64,000 bases of DNA from NCBI RefSeq assembly GCF_004118935.1, contig NZ_CP035375.1, forward strand, positions 744,001-808,000. The letters are read 5' to 3'. Within the stretch, counting starts at the first letter, position 1, and the number at the start of each line of letters is the position of its first letter. A model generated the notes under the pieces. It was not told the DNA's origin, did not search any database, and worked only from the letters and a program-made list of their open reading frames with translations. Below, in pieces: positions 17,961 to 26,340 of the stretch. The position numbers and the translations under genes are program-made. Source of the DNA: Salinibacterium sp. UTAS2018 (GTDB taxonomy: Bacteria; Actinomycetota; Actinomycetes; Actinomycetales; Microbacteriaceae).

Positions 17961-19205
17961 CTAGCCAACCAGTCGTGTGTGCCAGGCAATCGCGGACTGA
18001 TCCGTGAGGCTAGCCACCTGATCTACTACTGCCCGCTTGCGCTGGTGATCGTTCTCAGCGGAATTCCAATCCGCCGTGAAACCAGAATCGAGGTTCACGG
18101 GAGCCGTCCAGAGCAAGACATCGGCGAGCTCGGTGAGCACGTCGCGCTGCTGCTGATAGATCGGGCGACGCGCGTTCGTCGACATGACGAAGGCCGCGAC
18201 GATGCCCTTGAGCACCGCAATCTCCGCCTGAATCTCTTTCGGGATCACGAGACTGCCGCCGAAGCGAGCAAGCGCGTCCGTGGGATGCGCTTCGCGCGTG
18301 GCCTGCACTGCGGCGCCGGCAAAGCGGCCGATCAGCTGGCTCGTGAGGTTCTTGAGGCGACCGTGAGCGGCACGACTGCCGTCCCACTGATCAAGCCACG
18401 GGTCGAGGAGATCGAGACGGTCGAAGGCCGCGATAAGTTCGTCGTGCGTGAACTCGCCGCCGATCCACTCGAACATCGACTTCACGAGGTCATCGTGATT
18501 GACGCGGGCGCCGAGCGCTGTGACATCGATGAAGTCGCCGACGATGGCGTCTTCGAAGTCATGCACGGAGTAGGCGATGTCGTCGGAGAGGTCCATTACT
18601 TGCGCTTCGATGCAGCGCTGCCGATCGGGCGCGCCGGCCCGCAGCCACTCGAAGGCCGCCGTGTCGTCGTCGAAGAAACCGTACTTGCTACGACCGCTCG
18701 GGTCGGGGATACCCTGAGCGCTAGGCCAGGGGTACTTCGTGCTCGCGTCCAAGCTGGCCCGCGTGAGGTTGAGACCGTAACTCTTGCCGTCGGGCCCGAA
18801 CACCTTGGGCTCGATGCGTGTCAAGAGCCGCAGGGTCTGAGCGTTGCCCTCGAAACCACCGATGTCGGCCGCCCACTCGTTGAGTGCGCGCTCACCGTTG
18901 TGGCCGAAGGGCGGATGCCCGAGATCGTGAGAAAGGCAAGCGGTGTCGACGACATCCGGGTCGAGCCCCAGACTGTCGGCAAGCTCGCGGCCAACTTGAG
19001 CGACCTCGAGCGAATGAGTGAGACGGTTGCGGGCAAAGTCGGTGCCCATCGTGGGGCTGAGAACTTGAGTTTTGGCCGCAAGGCGACGCAGCGCGCTCGA
19101 GTGCAACACCCGTGCCCGGTCGCGCGCAAAATCACTGCGGCGACTCGAATGCTGCTCAGGAAACCAACGCTCGGCGTCTGCTTCCGTATAGCCCTTAACC
19201 GCCAC
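17961..19205 (-). CDS. dgt: Deoxyguanosinetriphosphate triphosphohydrolase
   Basis: 414 residues, HD-domain dNTPase that releases triphosphate from dGTP or other dNTPs. The metal ligands are in RLTHSLEVAQ and CLSHDLGHPPFGHNGE. The N-terminal RSDFARDRARVLHSSALRRL is typical of the bacterial family. The start overlaps the end of dus by 11 bases, and dnaG follows, a common actinobacterial order. Confidence 0.93.
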   Translation of the reverse strand: MAVKGYTEADAERWFPEQHSSRRSDFARDRARVLHSSALRRLAAKTQVLSPTMGTDFARNRLTHSLEVAQVGRELADSLGLDPDVVDTACLSHDLGHPPFGHNGERALNEWAADIGGFEGNAQTLRLLTRIEPKVFGPDGKSYGLNLTRASLDASTKYPWPSAQGIPDPSGRSKYGFFDDDTAAFEWLRAGAPDRQRCIEAQVMDLSDDIAYSVHDFEDAIVGDFIDVTALGARVNHDDLVKSMFEWIGGEFTHDELIAAFDRLDLLDPWLDQWDGSRAAHGRLKNLTSQLIGRFAGAAVQATREAHPTDALARFGGSLVIPKEIQAEIAVLKGIVAAFVMSTNARRPIYQQQRDVLTELADVLLWTAPVNLDSGFTADWNSAENDHQRKRAVVDQVASLTDQSAIAWHTRLVG

Positions 19206-20361
19206 TGGTACTCAATTCTGCTTGGTTCAGCTCGGAACGGTGCGACTCCTGCAGTTCGCGGCTGTCGAGCCACCCCTGCGGAAGCGTCGGCTTCTTCGGG
19301 CGACCCGCACGACCGCGCTGGCCCTCAGCATCGATGCCGGGGTACTCCTGCGACCAGTCGAGGTTACCGAGCAGTTCGTCCATGTGATCGAGCGATTGAA
19401 CTGCTGCCATGCCGGCCCGCAGCTCGCCACCGACCGAATACCCCTTGAAGTACCAGGCAACATGCTTGCGGATGTCGCGGCAGGCACGATCTTCCTCGCC
19501 AAAGAATTCGACCAAAAGTTCGGCATGACGCTTGAATGCAGCGGCTACTTGGCCGAGGGTGGGCTCCGCCTTGAGTGTCTCTCCGCGGAAGGCAGCAGCG
19601 AGATCGCCGAACAACCACGGACGGCCGAGGCAACCGCGACCGACAACGACCCCGTCGCATCCAGTCTCATCGACCATGCGGAGAGCATCGGCTGCGCTCC
19701 AGATGTCGCCGTTGCCGAGAATGGGCGTATCGGTGATCGTGTTCTTAAGCTTCTCGATCGCCGACCAGTCAGCGTGCCCCGAGTAGAAGTCGGCGGCCGT
19801 GCGAGCATGCAGTGCGATGCTCGCCACCCCGGCGCCGGCGCCCACGCGGGCAGCTTCGAGATACGTCAGGTGATCAGCGTCGATGCCCTTGCGCATCTTG
19901 ATCGTCAACGGAATATCGCCGGCAGCCTTCACAGCGCCCTCGACAATGTCGCGGAACAAATCGATCTTCCACGGCAGCGCCGCTCCCCCACCCTTGCGAG
20001 TGACCTTGGGAACCGGGCATCCGAAATTCAAGTCAATGTGGTCGGCACGATCTTCAGCGACCAACATCGTGACTGCTTCGCGAACCGTCTTCGGGTCAAC
20101 GCCATAGAGCTGGATGCTGCGAGTCGTCTCCGACTCGTGGTGCGTAATGAGCCGCATGCTCTCGGGCGTGCGCTCGACCAGCGCGCGGCTGGTGATCATT
20201 TCGCTGACGTACAGGCCAGCACCATACTCGCGGCACAGGCGGCGGAAAGCGGTGTTGGTGATGCCAGCCATGGGCGCCAAAACGACGGGAACATCGAGGT
20301 CGAGGTTCCCAATAGAGAGCTGTGGCGCGACACGCGGGTCGGCAGGGGCAAGAATAGTCAC
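19195..20361 (-). CDS. dusB: tRNA-dihydrouridine synthase
   Basis: 388 residues from GTG 20361. It reduces uridine in the tRNA D-loop using FMN and NADPH. The TIM barrel opens with VVLAPMAGITNTAFRRLCRE; the catalytic cysteine is in LNFGCPVPKVTRKGGGAAL; IPLTIKMRKGID, ALHARTA and NGDIWSA bind FMN. The frame is open up to 20400, but GTG 20361 gives a usual N-terminus and lies six bases after GACAAT. The paralogue assignment (DusB) is by actinobacterial habit. Confidence 0.9.
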   Translation of the reverse strand: MTILAPADPRVAPQLSIGNLDLDVPVVLAPMAGITNTAFRRLCREYGAGLYVSEMITSRALVERTPESMRLITHHESETTRSIQLYGVDPKTVREAVTMLVAEDRADHIDLNFGCPVPKVTRKGGGAALPWKIDLFRDIVEGAVKAAGDIPLTIKMRKGIDADHLTYLEAARVGAGAGVASIALHARTAADFYSGHADWSAIEKLKNTITDTPILGNGDIWSAADALRMVDETGCDGVVVGRGCLGRPWLFGDLAAAFRGETLKAEPTLGQVAAAFKRHAELLVEFFGEEDRACRDIRKHVAWYFKGYSVGGELRAGMAAVQSLDHMDELLGNLDWSQEYPGIDAEGQRGRAGRPKKPTLPQGWLDSRELQESHRSELNQAELSTSGG

Positions 20362-20417
20362 GTACCAATTGTCCCACGGCAAGCCTGAACCTTGCCGCAT
20401 CTACCGGGAGGCCCCGA

Positions 20418-20897
20418 ATGACGGCAGGAACTGACCGCGTTCGCGACGATGCCGAACGCCGCGGCATCCCCATCGAGATCGTCGAACGCGCGCCAGCGAC
20501 GTCGCTCGAACACGCCGCTGAGCTGTTGGGAATCACCCCCGCCGAGATCGTGAAGTCGCTCGTCGTCAAGCGCAGTGACGGCAGCTTTCTCTTCGCACTC
20601 GTGCCCGGCGATCGCCAGATATCGTGGCCGAAACTTCGAGCGCTCGTGGGCGTCAACAAACTCCGGATGCCCGACGCCGAGGTAGCCCTCGACGCCACTG
20701 GGTACGCCCGCGGCACCATCACTCCGCTCGGCAGCACCACCGTCTGGCCCGTCTACGCTGACGAACGTATGGTCGGAAAGCGCGTGTCCATGGGTGCCGG
20801 CGATCACGGGCACACCGCGTGGGTGCAGGCAGACAAGCTGATCAGCGGCCTCGACGCGATCGTTGCCGACATCACGACCGACGCAGGAAGCAACTAA
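20418..20897 (+). CDS. ybaK: YbaK/ProX-type aminoacyl-tRNA deacylase
   Basis: 159 residues. The family hydrolyses mischarged tRNAs such as Cys-tRNA(Pro). Family markers are EIVKSLVVKR with the conserved Lys, ALVPGDRQISWPKL and the GTITPLGS loop. A good ribosome site, GGGAGG, is eight bases before the ATG. It is divergent from dus, and its stop codon overlaps the ATG of the next gene. Confidence 0.9.
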   Translation: MTAGTDRVRDDAERRGIPIEIVERAPATSLEHAAELLGITPAEIVKSLVVKRSDGSFLFALVPGDRQISWPKLRALVGVNKLRMPDAEVALDATGYARGTITPLGSTTVWPVYADERMVGKRVSMGAGDHGHTAWVQADKLISGLDAIVADITTDAGSN

Positions 20898-21337
20898 TGG
20901 CCCTTGACGAGCATCCGAATGTCTTCCGGTTCGAAGCACGCTTGTGGGTCAGCCCCGCACCACGCGAAGAAGCGCTCGAGCAACTGCGAGCCCAACGGGC
21001 GTGGGACAAAGAGAATGCCCGGTTGCAACGGTGGTGGGTATCGCTCGCGATCGGAGCGGCGGTCGGCACTGCCGGAGTGCTCGCCGTCGGTTCGAGTGCG
21101 AACCTCGACCCCACGCTCTACCTGCTGCTATTGCCCGTCGGTTTCGGCGGCGGAGCCATCATCGGCGCGCTGATCAATAAACGCTTCAACGCACCGGATG
21201 CCCAGCATGCGTCCTTGCCCGCGCGCCCAACCACTGCGCCGCTCACGCTCATACCTTCGCGAGTCGCCAAAGCAGCGCCCGAACATGCGAGCGCTGCTGA
21301 ACTCATCGAATGGTCGAACCGCGGATTTGTGGGCTAG
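20897..21337 (+). CDS. Small membrane protein of unknown function
   Basis: 146 residues. The ATG shares a base with the stop of ybaK (TAATG), so translation is coupled. A cytoplasmic stretch rich in Glu/Arg (about 1-42) precedes two hydrophobic helices (WWVSLAIGAAVGTAGVLAV and LYLLLLPVGFGGGAIIGAL) and a polar tail. It is not recognised. The longer reading frame from 20819 is an artefact of overlap with ybaK. Confidence 0.75.
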   Translation: MALDEHPNVFRFEARLWVSPAPREEALEQLRAQRAWDKENARLQRWWVSLAIGAAVGTAGVLAVGSSANLDPTLYLLLLPVGFGGGAIIGALINKRFNAPDAQHASLPARPTTAPLTLIPSRVAKAAPEHASAAELIEWSNRGFVG

Positions 21338-21513
21338 ACGAGACCTTCGTCGATCTGACGGTTCACGAGAGCTTGCGAACGGTGATCATCCGCGACGATG
21401 CCACAGGCGTCGCCTTCGCACGCGATCGCGTTAGGGTCGCCGAGCTGTTGAAGGGCGAAGGTCGGAAGTGGCTTCGTTGCGGCATCCATTGCGTTACGCA
21501 TCTCTTTCGGTAA
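21310..21513 (+). CDS. Possible small ORF after the membrane protein gene
   Basis: 67 codons beginning inside the end of the previous gene. The middle part has a high-GC third position, which is mildly coding-like. No known domain is recognised with confidence, and no ribosome site is evident. It may simply be a spacer between convergent genes. Confidence 0.2.
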   Translation: MVEPRICGLDETFVDLTVHESLRTVIIRDDATGVAFARDRVRVAELLKGEGRKWLRCGIHCVTHLFR

Positions 21514-22159
21514 GTACTTGTGAGAGTACGTTAGCGAAGGTTTCACTTTCCTGCGCACCTGAAACCCCGTACTTGCCCTCGATAACGAAGAAAGGCACGC
21601 CTTGGATGCCATACTGCATCGCGGTTTCCATGTCGGCCTTCACCGCAGGAAGATACTCGTTCGACTCGAGAACGCGCACAACTTCGTCGCGATCGAAGCC
21701 GATGGAGGCCGCGATATCGGCTAGGTCGTCGACACGACCGACGTGCTCTGTCTTGACGAAGTACGCCTCAAGTAGGCGTTCCTTCATCTCAAGCTGACGG
21801 CCCTGAGCCTTCGCAAAGTGCAGAAGCTCGTGCGCCTTGATCGTGTTCGTCTGGTGAATGTGGTCGTAGTCGTAGTCGAGACCGAGGCTCGTGGCGATGT
21901 CAGTGACGCGCGTCAGCATCTCCTCGACCTGAGGCAGCGCCAAGCCCTTGCTCTCACTCAAAAACTGAGTGGGCGTGCCTTCGTACTCCACCGGGGTATC
22001 TGGCGCGAGTTCGAACGAGTGGTACTCGATGTCGACGGCGATGCCAGAGCTCTCCACAGCCGCTTCGAGCCTGCGCTTTCCGATGTAGCACCACGGGCAC
22101 TGAACATCAGACCAGATATCGATTTTGACAGGGGCAATCGGGTTTGCTGAATCATTCAC
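21494..22159 (-). CDS. DsbA-family (FrnE-like) thiol oxidoreductase
   Basis: 221 residues from GTG 22159. The thioredoxin-fold start VKIDIWSDVQCPWCYIGKRR carries the CPWC redox pair, and the C-terminal GVPFFVIEGKYGVSGAQ contains the cis-proline loop. The helical insert has AHELLHFAKAQG. There is no signal peptide, so it acts in the cytosol, as FrnE proteins do in oxidative stress. The reading frame extends to 22258, but that part lies over hairpin and repeat DNA and looks noncoding, so the inner GTG was chosen; the exact start is uncertain. Confidence 0.88.
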   Translation of the reverse strand: MNDSANPIAPVKIDIWSDVQCPWCYIGKRRLEAAVESSGIAVDIEYHSFELAPDTPVEYEGTPTQFLSESKGLALPQVEEMLTRVTDIATSLGLDYDYDHIHQTNTIKAHELLHFAKAQGRQLEMKERLLEAYFVKTEHVGRVDDLADIAASIGFDRDEVVRVLESNEYLPAVKADMETAMQYGIQGVPFFVIEGKYGVSGAQESETFANVLSQVLTERDA

Positions 22160-22220
22160 CTCAGCTTTAACGCCGGGGAGCGTGAAGTATTCCCTGGTCG
22201 CGTTCGTGAACGGCGCTGAC

Positions 22221-22250
22221 CGTCCCTGAGCGTCGCTGAGCGACGCTGAG
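22221..22250. repeat. Three 10-bp tandem repeats containing a 7-bp palindrome
   Basis: CGTCCCTGAG, CGTCGCTGAG and CGACGCTGAG follow each other. GCGTCGC-TGA-GCGACGC (22230-22246) is a perfect inverted repeat. It directly precedes copy A of the 90-bp inverted element. Confidence 0.8.
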
Positions 22251-22254
22251 CTTC

Positions 22255-22344
22255 GCAAACTCAGGAGATCTCCGATACTCAGCCCGAAGGCACCAGCATT
22301 CGCGGGCCCGATTTTCGCGGATGCACGGTATCTCCTGAGTATTC
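22255..22344. repeat. Inverted-repeat element, copy A (90 bp)
   Basis: The left end has AAACTCAGGAGAT (22257-22269) and the right end ATCTCCTGAGTATT (22330-22343). Both match the family consensus GGAAACTCAGGAGAT with changes only in the outer bases. An inner imperfect stem, GCATTCGCG with CGCGGATGC, is present. The last codons and stop of the AbiEi-like gene are inside this copy. Confidence 0.75.
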
Positions 22345-23208
22345 AAGGCTGGCAGACCTGGAGCGGCCGAGTGCACCCTCCAGAGCGCGCAGAAAAAGCT
22401 CCCATTGCCCGAAAACCATTGAGGCGCTCACACTCAGTGCGTGAAAGCCAGCGATCGTCATTTCGATCGCCTTCAGCCGGTCCTGCTCGAACGTGTGGGC
22501 ATGGAAACGTCGGCCGTCGACTTCGACTCCAATCACCCCATCCACCACCAAGTCGATCCTCTTGGCACCGACCGGAACCTGCAGCTCGACTCGATGCCCC
22601 CGCATGGTGAGCCGAGTGCGCGCAAGACTCTCGGGCAAACTCTCGCTTCGGGAATCCACCCAAGCGCGAATCGAACGTTTATGCCGAGGCAACGTGAGAA
22701 TTACCTGTTCAAAATCGAACTCGTCGATGCGCCCGGAGTGCAACGCCCAGTCAACAGCTGCAACGGCCGTCTCAAGACTCTCATCGACGATGACTCGTCT
22801 GAGTGCCTCAGCGACGCTCACATGCCACCGAGTTCCCCGATCACTGACTGCCGGTGAATCCCAGTGCAGCTTCACCCCGCGCGCTCCGCCCAACCGGCGC
22901 CGTCGGTTCCATGGGCTGCGCAATCGAGACGCGTTGCCGGGTACCGATACTTGGAGTGGATGCTCATCAAGAACCCAGCCACCCCAGTCGGCAATCGCCG
23001 AAATGCCGGTAAGGCGACCGCCGACTCGCACCGCTCTCACTCGCGGTTCCGACTCGTCCAAGGTGGTGTACCACCCCTGACGAGCCCGAAGAATCGTGCC
23101 CTGCCTGACTGCGCGAGTGAGATCGATATCTCGGACTCCTCGCGCAACCAGCTCGCGTTTCTGGGCAAGCCCACCAAGCTCATCTACCAATTCGCTGACA
23201 TCTACCAT
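22279..23208 (-). CDS. AbiEi-like antitoxin-domain protein with DUF559-like C-terminus
   Basis: 309 residues. The N-terminal 60 residues (LVDELGGLAQKRELVARG, then QGTILRARQGWYT) resemble the winged-helix domain of type IV antitoxin AbiEi. The C-terminal half holds RIDLVVDGVIGVEVDGRRFH, which resembles the DUF559/Vsr-like endonuclease fold (D..VE.DG.....). No AbiEii nucleotidyltransferase toxin lies beside it, so this is a solitary member; such proteins are common in Microbacteriaceae and their role is unknown. Inverted-repeat elements flank both sides, and the C-terminal approximately 21 residues are read from copy A. Confidence 0.75.
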   Translation of the reverse strand: MVDVSELVDELGGLAQKRELVARGVRDIDLTRAVRQGTILRARQGWYTTLDESEPRVRAVRVGGRLTGISAIADWGGWVLDEHPLQVSVPGNASRLRSPWNRRRRLGGARGVKLHWDSPAVSDRGTRWHVSVAEALRRVIVDESLETAVAAVDWALHSGRIDEFDFEQVILTLPRHKRSIRAWVDSRSESLPESLARTRLTMRGHRVELQVPVGAKRIDLVVDGVIGVEVDGRRFHAHTFEQDRLKAIEMTIAGFHALSVSASMVFGQWELFLRALEGALGRSRSASLEYSGDTVHPRKSGPRMLVPSG

Positions 23209-23305
23209 CAGAACAGCATCTTCGAGTGCGGGAGCTGAGCCCGCTGCTGCCCCACATCTGTTGACGAGTCGGCCGGACGGACGCTGTTGACGAGTTGTAA
23301 ACCTC

Positions 23306-23407
23306 GGAAATTCAGGAGATGCGTTCCGGCGAGTTCGTGGAAGGTCCGGAATCTCGTGGAGAGACTGCGAGGGTTACAACTCTCGAGCGCGGATCTCCTG
23401 AGTTTCC
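23306..23407. repeat. Inverted-repeat element, copy B (102 bp)
   Basis: Left end GGAAATTCAGGAGAT (23306-23320), right end ATCTCCTGAGTTTCC (23393-23407); 14 of 15 bases are complementary. It is 12 bases longer than copies A and C. An additional inverted pair, GTTGTAAACCTC outside and GAGGGTTACAAC inside, overlaps it. Confidence 0.8.
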
Positions 23408-23562
23408 GACGGTTGGCGCAGTTGGCGGCAGCCGAGAAAGAGCCTTGGCGGAAGAGAGCTGAGTTGCAGCGGAAGAGCGCTGAGTTGCAGCGGGAGAGAG
23501 ACCGTGATCGTGGCGAGCGCCGCGACAGGGAGGCAGGCACGTGGCAGCTGGCAGCTGCCCGC

Positions 23563-23676
23563 GGGCAGCGGGCAGCGGGCAGCGGGCAGCGGGCAGCAGG
23601 CAGCAGGCACGAGCACGGGCACGGGCACGGGCAGGGGCACGGGCACGGGCACGGGCACGGGCACGGGCACGGGCAC
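23563..23676. repeat. Short tandem repeats GCGGGCA and GGGCAC
   Basis: A heptamer GCGGGCA is repeated about five times, changes through GCAGGCA, and is followed by the hexamer GGGCAC repeated more than ten times with one interruption. It is noncoding and likely length-variable by replication slippage. Confidence 0.9.
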
Positions 23677-23680
23677 GAAA

Positions 23681-23712
23681 GAGCGGACCCGGAACGTGTT
23701 CCGGGTCCGCTC
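23681..23712 (-). terminator. Terminator of glyQS
   Basis: GAGCGGACCCGGAAC and its exact complement are separated by two bases (15-bp arms). On the minus strand, after the glyQS stop, it is followed by TTTCG. It is strong enough to stop transcription, though the T-run is short. Confidence 0.7.
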
Positions 23713-23769
23713 TACGCAGTACCCACTTTCAGCAAGCGACGTTGTCGGCCCTGCTGAAATTACAGCTCG

Positions 23770-25155
23770 CTAGCAGCCGATGAGCTCCTGCGCGAGGTAG
23801 CCACGCAGCTCTTCGATTGGCATGCGCTTCTGTTCCATCGTGTCGCGCTCACGGATCGTGACCGCGTTGTCGTCGAGCGAGTCGAAGTCGATCGTGACGC
23901 AGAACGGCGTGCCGATTTCGTCTTGACGACGGTAGCGACGACCGATAGCTCCGGCGTCGTCGAAGTCGACGTTCCAGTACTTGCGAAGATCAGCCGCAAC
24001 GCCCCGCGCCATCGGCGAGAGACGCTCGTTGCGCGACAGCGGCAAGACGGCAACCTTCACCGGCGAGAGACGACGGTCGAGGCGCAGAACGGTGCGCTTG
24101 TCGACGCCACCCTTCGCGTTGGGCGCTTCGTCTTCGGCGTAGGCGTCGATGAGGAACGCCATGAGCGCACGGGTGAGTCCGAACGCGGGTTCGATGACGA
24201 ACGGAGTCCAACGCTCGTCCTTGGCCTGATCGAAGTACGACAGGTCAGATCCGGATGCCTCGGAGTGCGTTCGTAGGTCGAAGTCGGTGCGGTTGGCGAT
24301 ACCCATGAGTTCGCCCCACTCGCTGCCGGCGAAGCGGAAACGGTACTCAACATCCACAGTGCGCTTGGAGTAGTGAGACAGCTTTTCTTGAGCGTGCTCG
24401 TAGAAGCGCAGGTTCTCTGGGTTGATGCCGAGGTCGGTGTACCACTTCATGGATTCGTCGATCCAGGTCTGGTGCCACTCTTCGTCGGTGCCGGGCTCGA
24501 CGAAGAATTCCATCTCCATCTGCTCGAATTCACGAGTACGGAAAATGAAGTTTCCGGGCGTGATCTCGTTACGGAACGACTTTCCGACCTGACCGATTCC
24601 GAAGGGCGGCTTCATGCGCGCCGCACCCATGACGTTGGCGAAGTTCGTGAAGATACCCTGAGCGGTTTCGGGGCGCAGGTAGTGCATGCCCTCTTCGTTG
24701 TCGACGGGGCCAAGGTAAGTCTTGAGCAAGCCGGAGAAGTTCTGCGGTTCGGTCCACGATCCGGGCTGACCGGTGTCAGGGTCGCGGATGTCGGCAAGCC
24801 CGTTCACGGGAGGGTGACCGTGCTTCTCTTCGTAGGCTTCGAGAAGGTGGTCGGCGCGGTAGCGCTTGTGGGTGTGCAGCGATTCCACGAGCGGGTCGGA
24901 GAAGACCTCGACGTGGCCAGATGCTTCCCACACCTTGCGAGGCAGGATGACGGCCGAGTCGAGCCCGACGACGTCTTCGCGACCTTGAACGAAGGTCTGC
25001 CACCACTGCTTTTTGATGTTCTCTTTGAGGGCGGTTCCCAGCGGGCCATAGTCCCAAGCTGAGCGTGAACCGCCGTAGATCTCTCCCGATTGGAAGACGA
25101 AACCTCGGCGCTTGGCGAGATTGATTACGGCGTCGAGGGGGTTAGGCGTAGCCAC
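23770..25155 (-). CDS. glyQS: Glycyl-tRNA synthetase, single-chain type
   Basis: 461 residues, the alpha2 class II enzyme used by Actinobacteria, not the alpha2beta2 form. Motif 1 region [18 protein letters not shown], motif 2 [19 protein letters not shown], motif 3 [10 protein letters not shown], and a C-terminal anticodon-binding domain ([12 protein letters not shown]...). It starts with GTG, seven bases after GGAG. It charges tRNA-Gly. Confidence 0.96.
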   Translation of the reverse strand: MATPNPLDAVINLAKRRGFVFQSGEIYGGSRSAWDYGPLGTALKENIKKQWWQTFVQGREDVVGLDSAVILPRKVWEASGHVEVFSDPLVESLHTHKRYRADHLLEAYEEKHGHPPVNGLADIRDPDTGQPGSWTEPQNFSGLLKTYLGPVDNEEGMHYLRPETAQGIFTNFANVMGAARMKPPFGIGQVGKSFRNEITPGNFIFRTREFEQMEMEFFVEPGTDEEWHQTWIDESMKWYTDLGINPENLRFYEHAQEKLSHYSKRTVDVEYRFRFAGSEWGELMGIANRTDFDLRTHSEASGSDLSYFDQAKDERWTPFVIEPAFGLTRALMAFLIDAYAEDEAPNAKGGVDKRTVLRLDRRLSPVKVAVLPLSRNERLSPMARGVAADLRKYWNVDFDDAGAIGRRYRRQDEIGTPFCVTIDFDSLDDNAVTIRERDTMEQKRMPIEELRGYLAQELIGC

Positions 25156-25211
25156 TTAAAACTCCAATAGTCAGCCGAGCTGGATGCACGGTCGGCGGAC
25201 GACCAGTTTAG

Positions 25212-26258
25212 CTAGCCGCGCAGCGCGGCGATAACCGCCGCGACGTCTTCTTCGGTATTCCAGAGGTGGAATGCGGCGCGAAGGCGACCGGCGCGACCGG
25301 AGGCCGTGATTCCTGCGGCCGCGAGCTTGGCAAGGTCGGCACCCGATTCATCCGGCCACGTGACGATGGCTTGATTCTGGCGCTCGATTCCGAGTTCATC
25401 GCAAAGCTGGTTGGCAAGCCCGGTGCAGTGCGCCCAGACTTCGGAAATGTCGAGGTCGGCGAACATGGCGATCGGATGCTCGGCTCCCACCCAGGCCTGC
25501 CAGGCGGGTGACACGTCGAACTGGCGAGCGTCTTTCGCGAGGTTCATCTCGGTGCCGTAGACGCTGCCCCAGACATCCTCTCCCGCATACCAGCCAGCTT
25601 GGACGGGCGTGATGTGCTCGGCGAAATCTTCGGAGATCGTGAGGAACGCGACGCCGCGCGGCGAGCACAGCCACTTGTAGGCGTGGCATACGGTCGCGTC
25701 GAATTGGCTGGCATCCACGGGGTGTACGCCCGCAGCTTGGGTCACGTCGCACAGCGTGCGAGTGCCATGAGTCGCGGCTGCCGCGAGAACAGCCGGGACA
25801 TCGGCGACCTTGCCGTTGCAGGATTGGATGAGCGAGAACGCGACGAGCGCAGTGCTGTCGGTAATGGCATCAGCGAGTTCGGCCAAGGGCACGGCGCGAA
25901 CGATGAGGTCGCGGTGTTGCAAGAACGGGAACACGATCGAGGTGAAGTCGGATTCGACGACGAGCACTTCGGAGCCGGCCGGCAGCGAGCAGGCGATGAG
26001 CGAGGCCATGACCGAGGTTTGCGATCCGATGGCGACGCGGCTGGCATCAACACCGACGAGACGGGCGTAGTGGCCGCGCGTGCGCTCGACGATGTCGCCG
26101 TAGTTCATGGGGTTGCACGTGGCAGTAGCCCACAGCTGGAGCTTCGTCGTCATCTCAGCGACTGCGGCGCAGGTCGGGAGCCCCATGGTGGCGGCAGAGA
26201 GGTAGCCGTGAGTGTTCGCAAAACTGTCGATTGCGTGTGCCAGCGCCGGGGAGGTCAT
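25212..26258 (-). CDS. Class V aminotransferase (kynureninase/selenocysteine lyase-like)
   Basis: 348 residues from ATG 26258. PLP enzyme of fold type I: the Schiff-base lysine is in VCHAYKWLCSPRGVAFL, and the aspartate that contacts the PLP ring is in TLCDVTQAAGVHPVD. The reaction is not known; PLP-dependent lyases and transaminases share this pattern. The frame extends to 26321 but ATG 26258 is preceded by GGGAG. It is divergent from a LysR regulator that probably controls it. Confidence 0.82.
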   Translation of the reverse strand: MTSPALAHAIDSFANTHGYLSAATMGLPTCAAVAEMTTKLQLWATATCNPMNYGDIVERTRGHYARLVGVDASRVAIGSQTSVMASLIACSLPAGSEVLVVESDFTSIVFPFLQHRDLIVRAVPLAELADAITDSTALVAFSLIQSCNGKVADVPAVLAAAATHGTRTLCDVTQAAGVHPVDASQFDATVCHAYKWLCSPRGVAFLTISEDFAEHITPVQAGWYAGEDVWGSVYGTEMNLAKDARQFDVSPAWQAWVGAEHPIAMFADLDISEVWAHCTGLANQLCDELGIERQNQAIVTWPDESGADLAKLAAAGITASGRAGRLRAAFHLWNTEEDVAAVIAALRG

Positions 26259-26302
26259 GTCTTCATACTCCCGCGCGCTCGATATATGCGACAAGGGCAT
26301 GA

Positions 26303-26340
26303 TTGAGATATAAACAATCACGTTTAGTTATACTCGCACG
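26303..26340. promoter_or_regulatory. LysR promoter and candidate LysR-type operator
   Basis: ATAAAC at 26310 and GTTTAGTTAT at 26322 form an imperfect inverted repeat of the T-N11-A kind, in an AT-rich patch unlike the surrounding DNA. TATACT (26329-26334) stands six bases before the LysR ATG, so the regulator could repress its own leaderless promoter and control the aminotransferase. Confidence 0.5.

Larger units (their letters stand above)
23209..23769. other. 561-bp gene-free region rich in repeats
   Basis: From left to right it holds the AbiEi-like promoter area, a 12-base direct repeat CTGTTGACGAGT (23258 and 23284), inverted element B, a dense tandem-repeat tract and the glyQS terminator. 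Reading frames across it are low-complexity (Val-Pro or Arg-Ala runs) and not credible genes. Confidence 0.7.

Noticed and set aside
17979..19448. Long open frame of 489 codons on the plus strand over dgt
   Set aside because: It is antisense to a clear dgt gene. Long antisense frames are expected in high-GC DNA. There is no recognisable domain and no ribosome site.
21310..21513. Similarity of the small ORF to DUF397
   Set aside because: Only a short VIIRDDATG stretch resembles it; too weak to name. It is listed as a possible ORF only.
23374..23676. Val-Pro and Ala-Gly repeat peptides over the tandem-repeat tract
   Set aside because: They are reading frames of a simple-sequence DNA, without start signals or amino acid variety.
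23563..23676. Possible CRISPR array
   Set aside because: The repeats are 6-7 bases with no unique spacers, and no cas gene is present.
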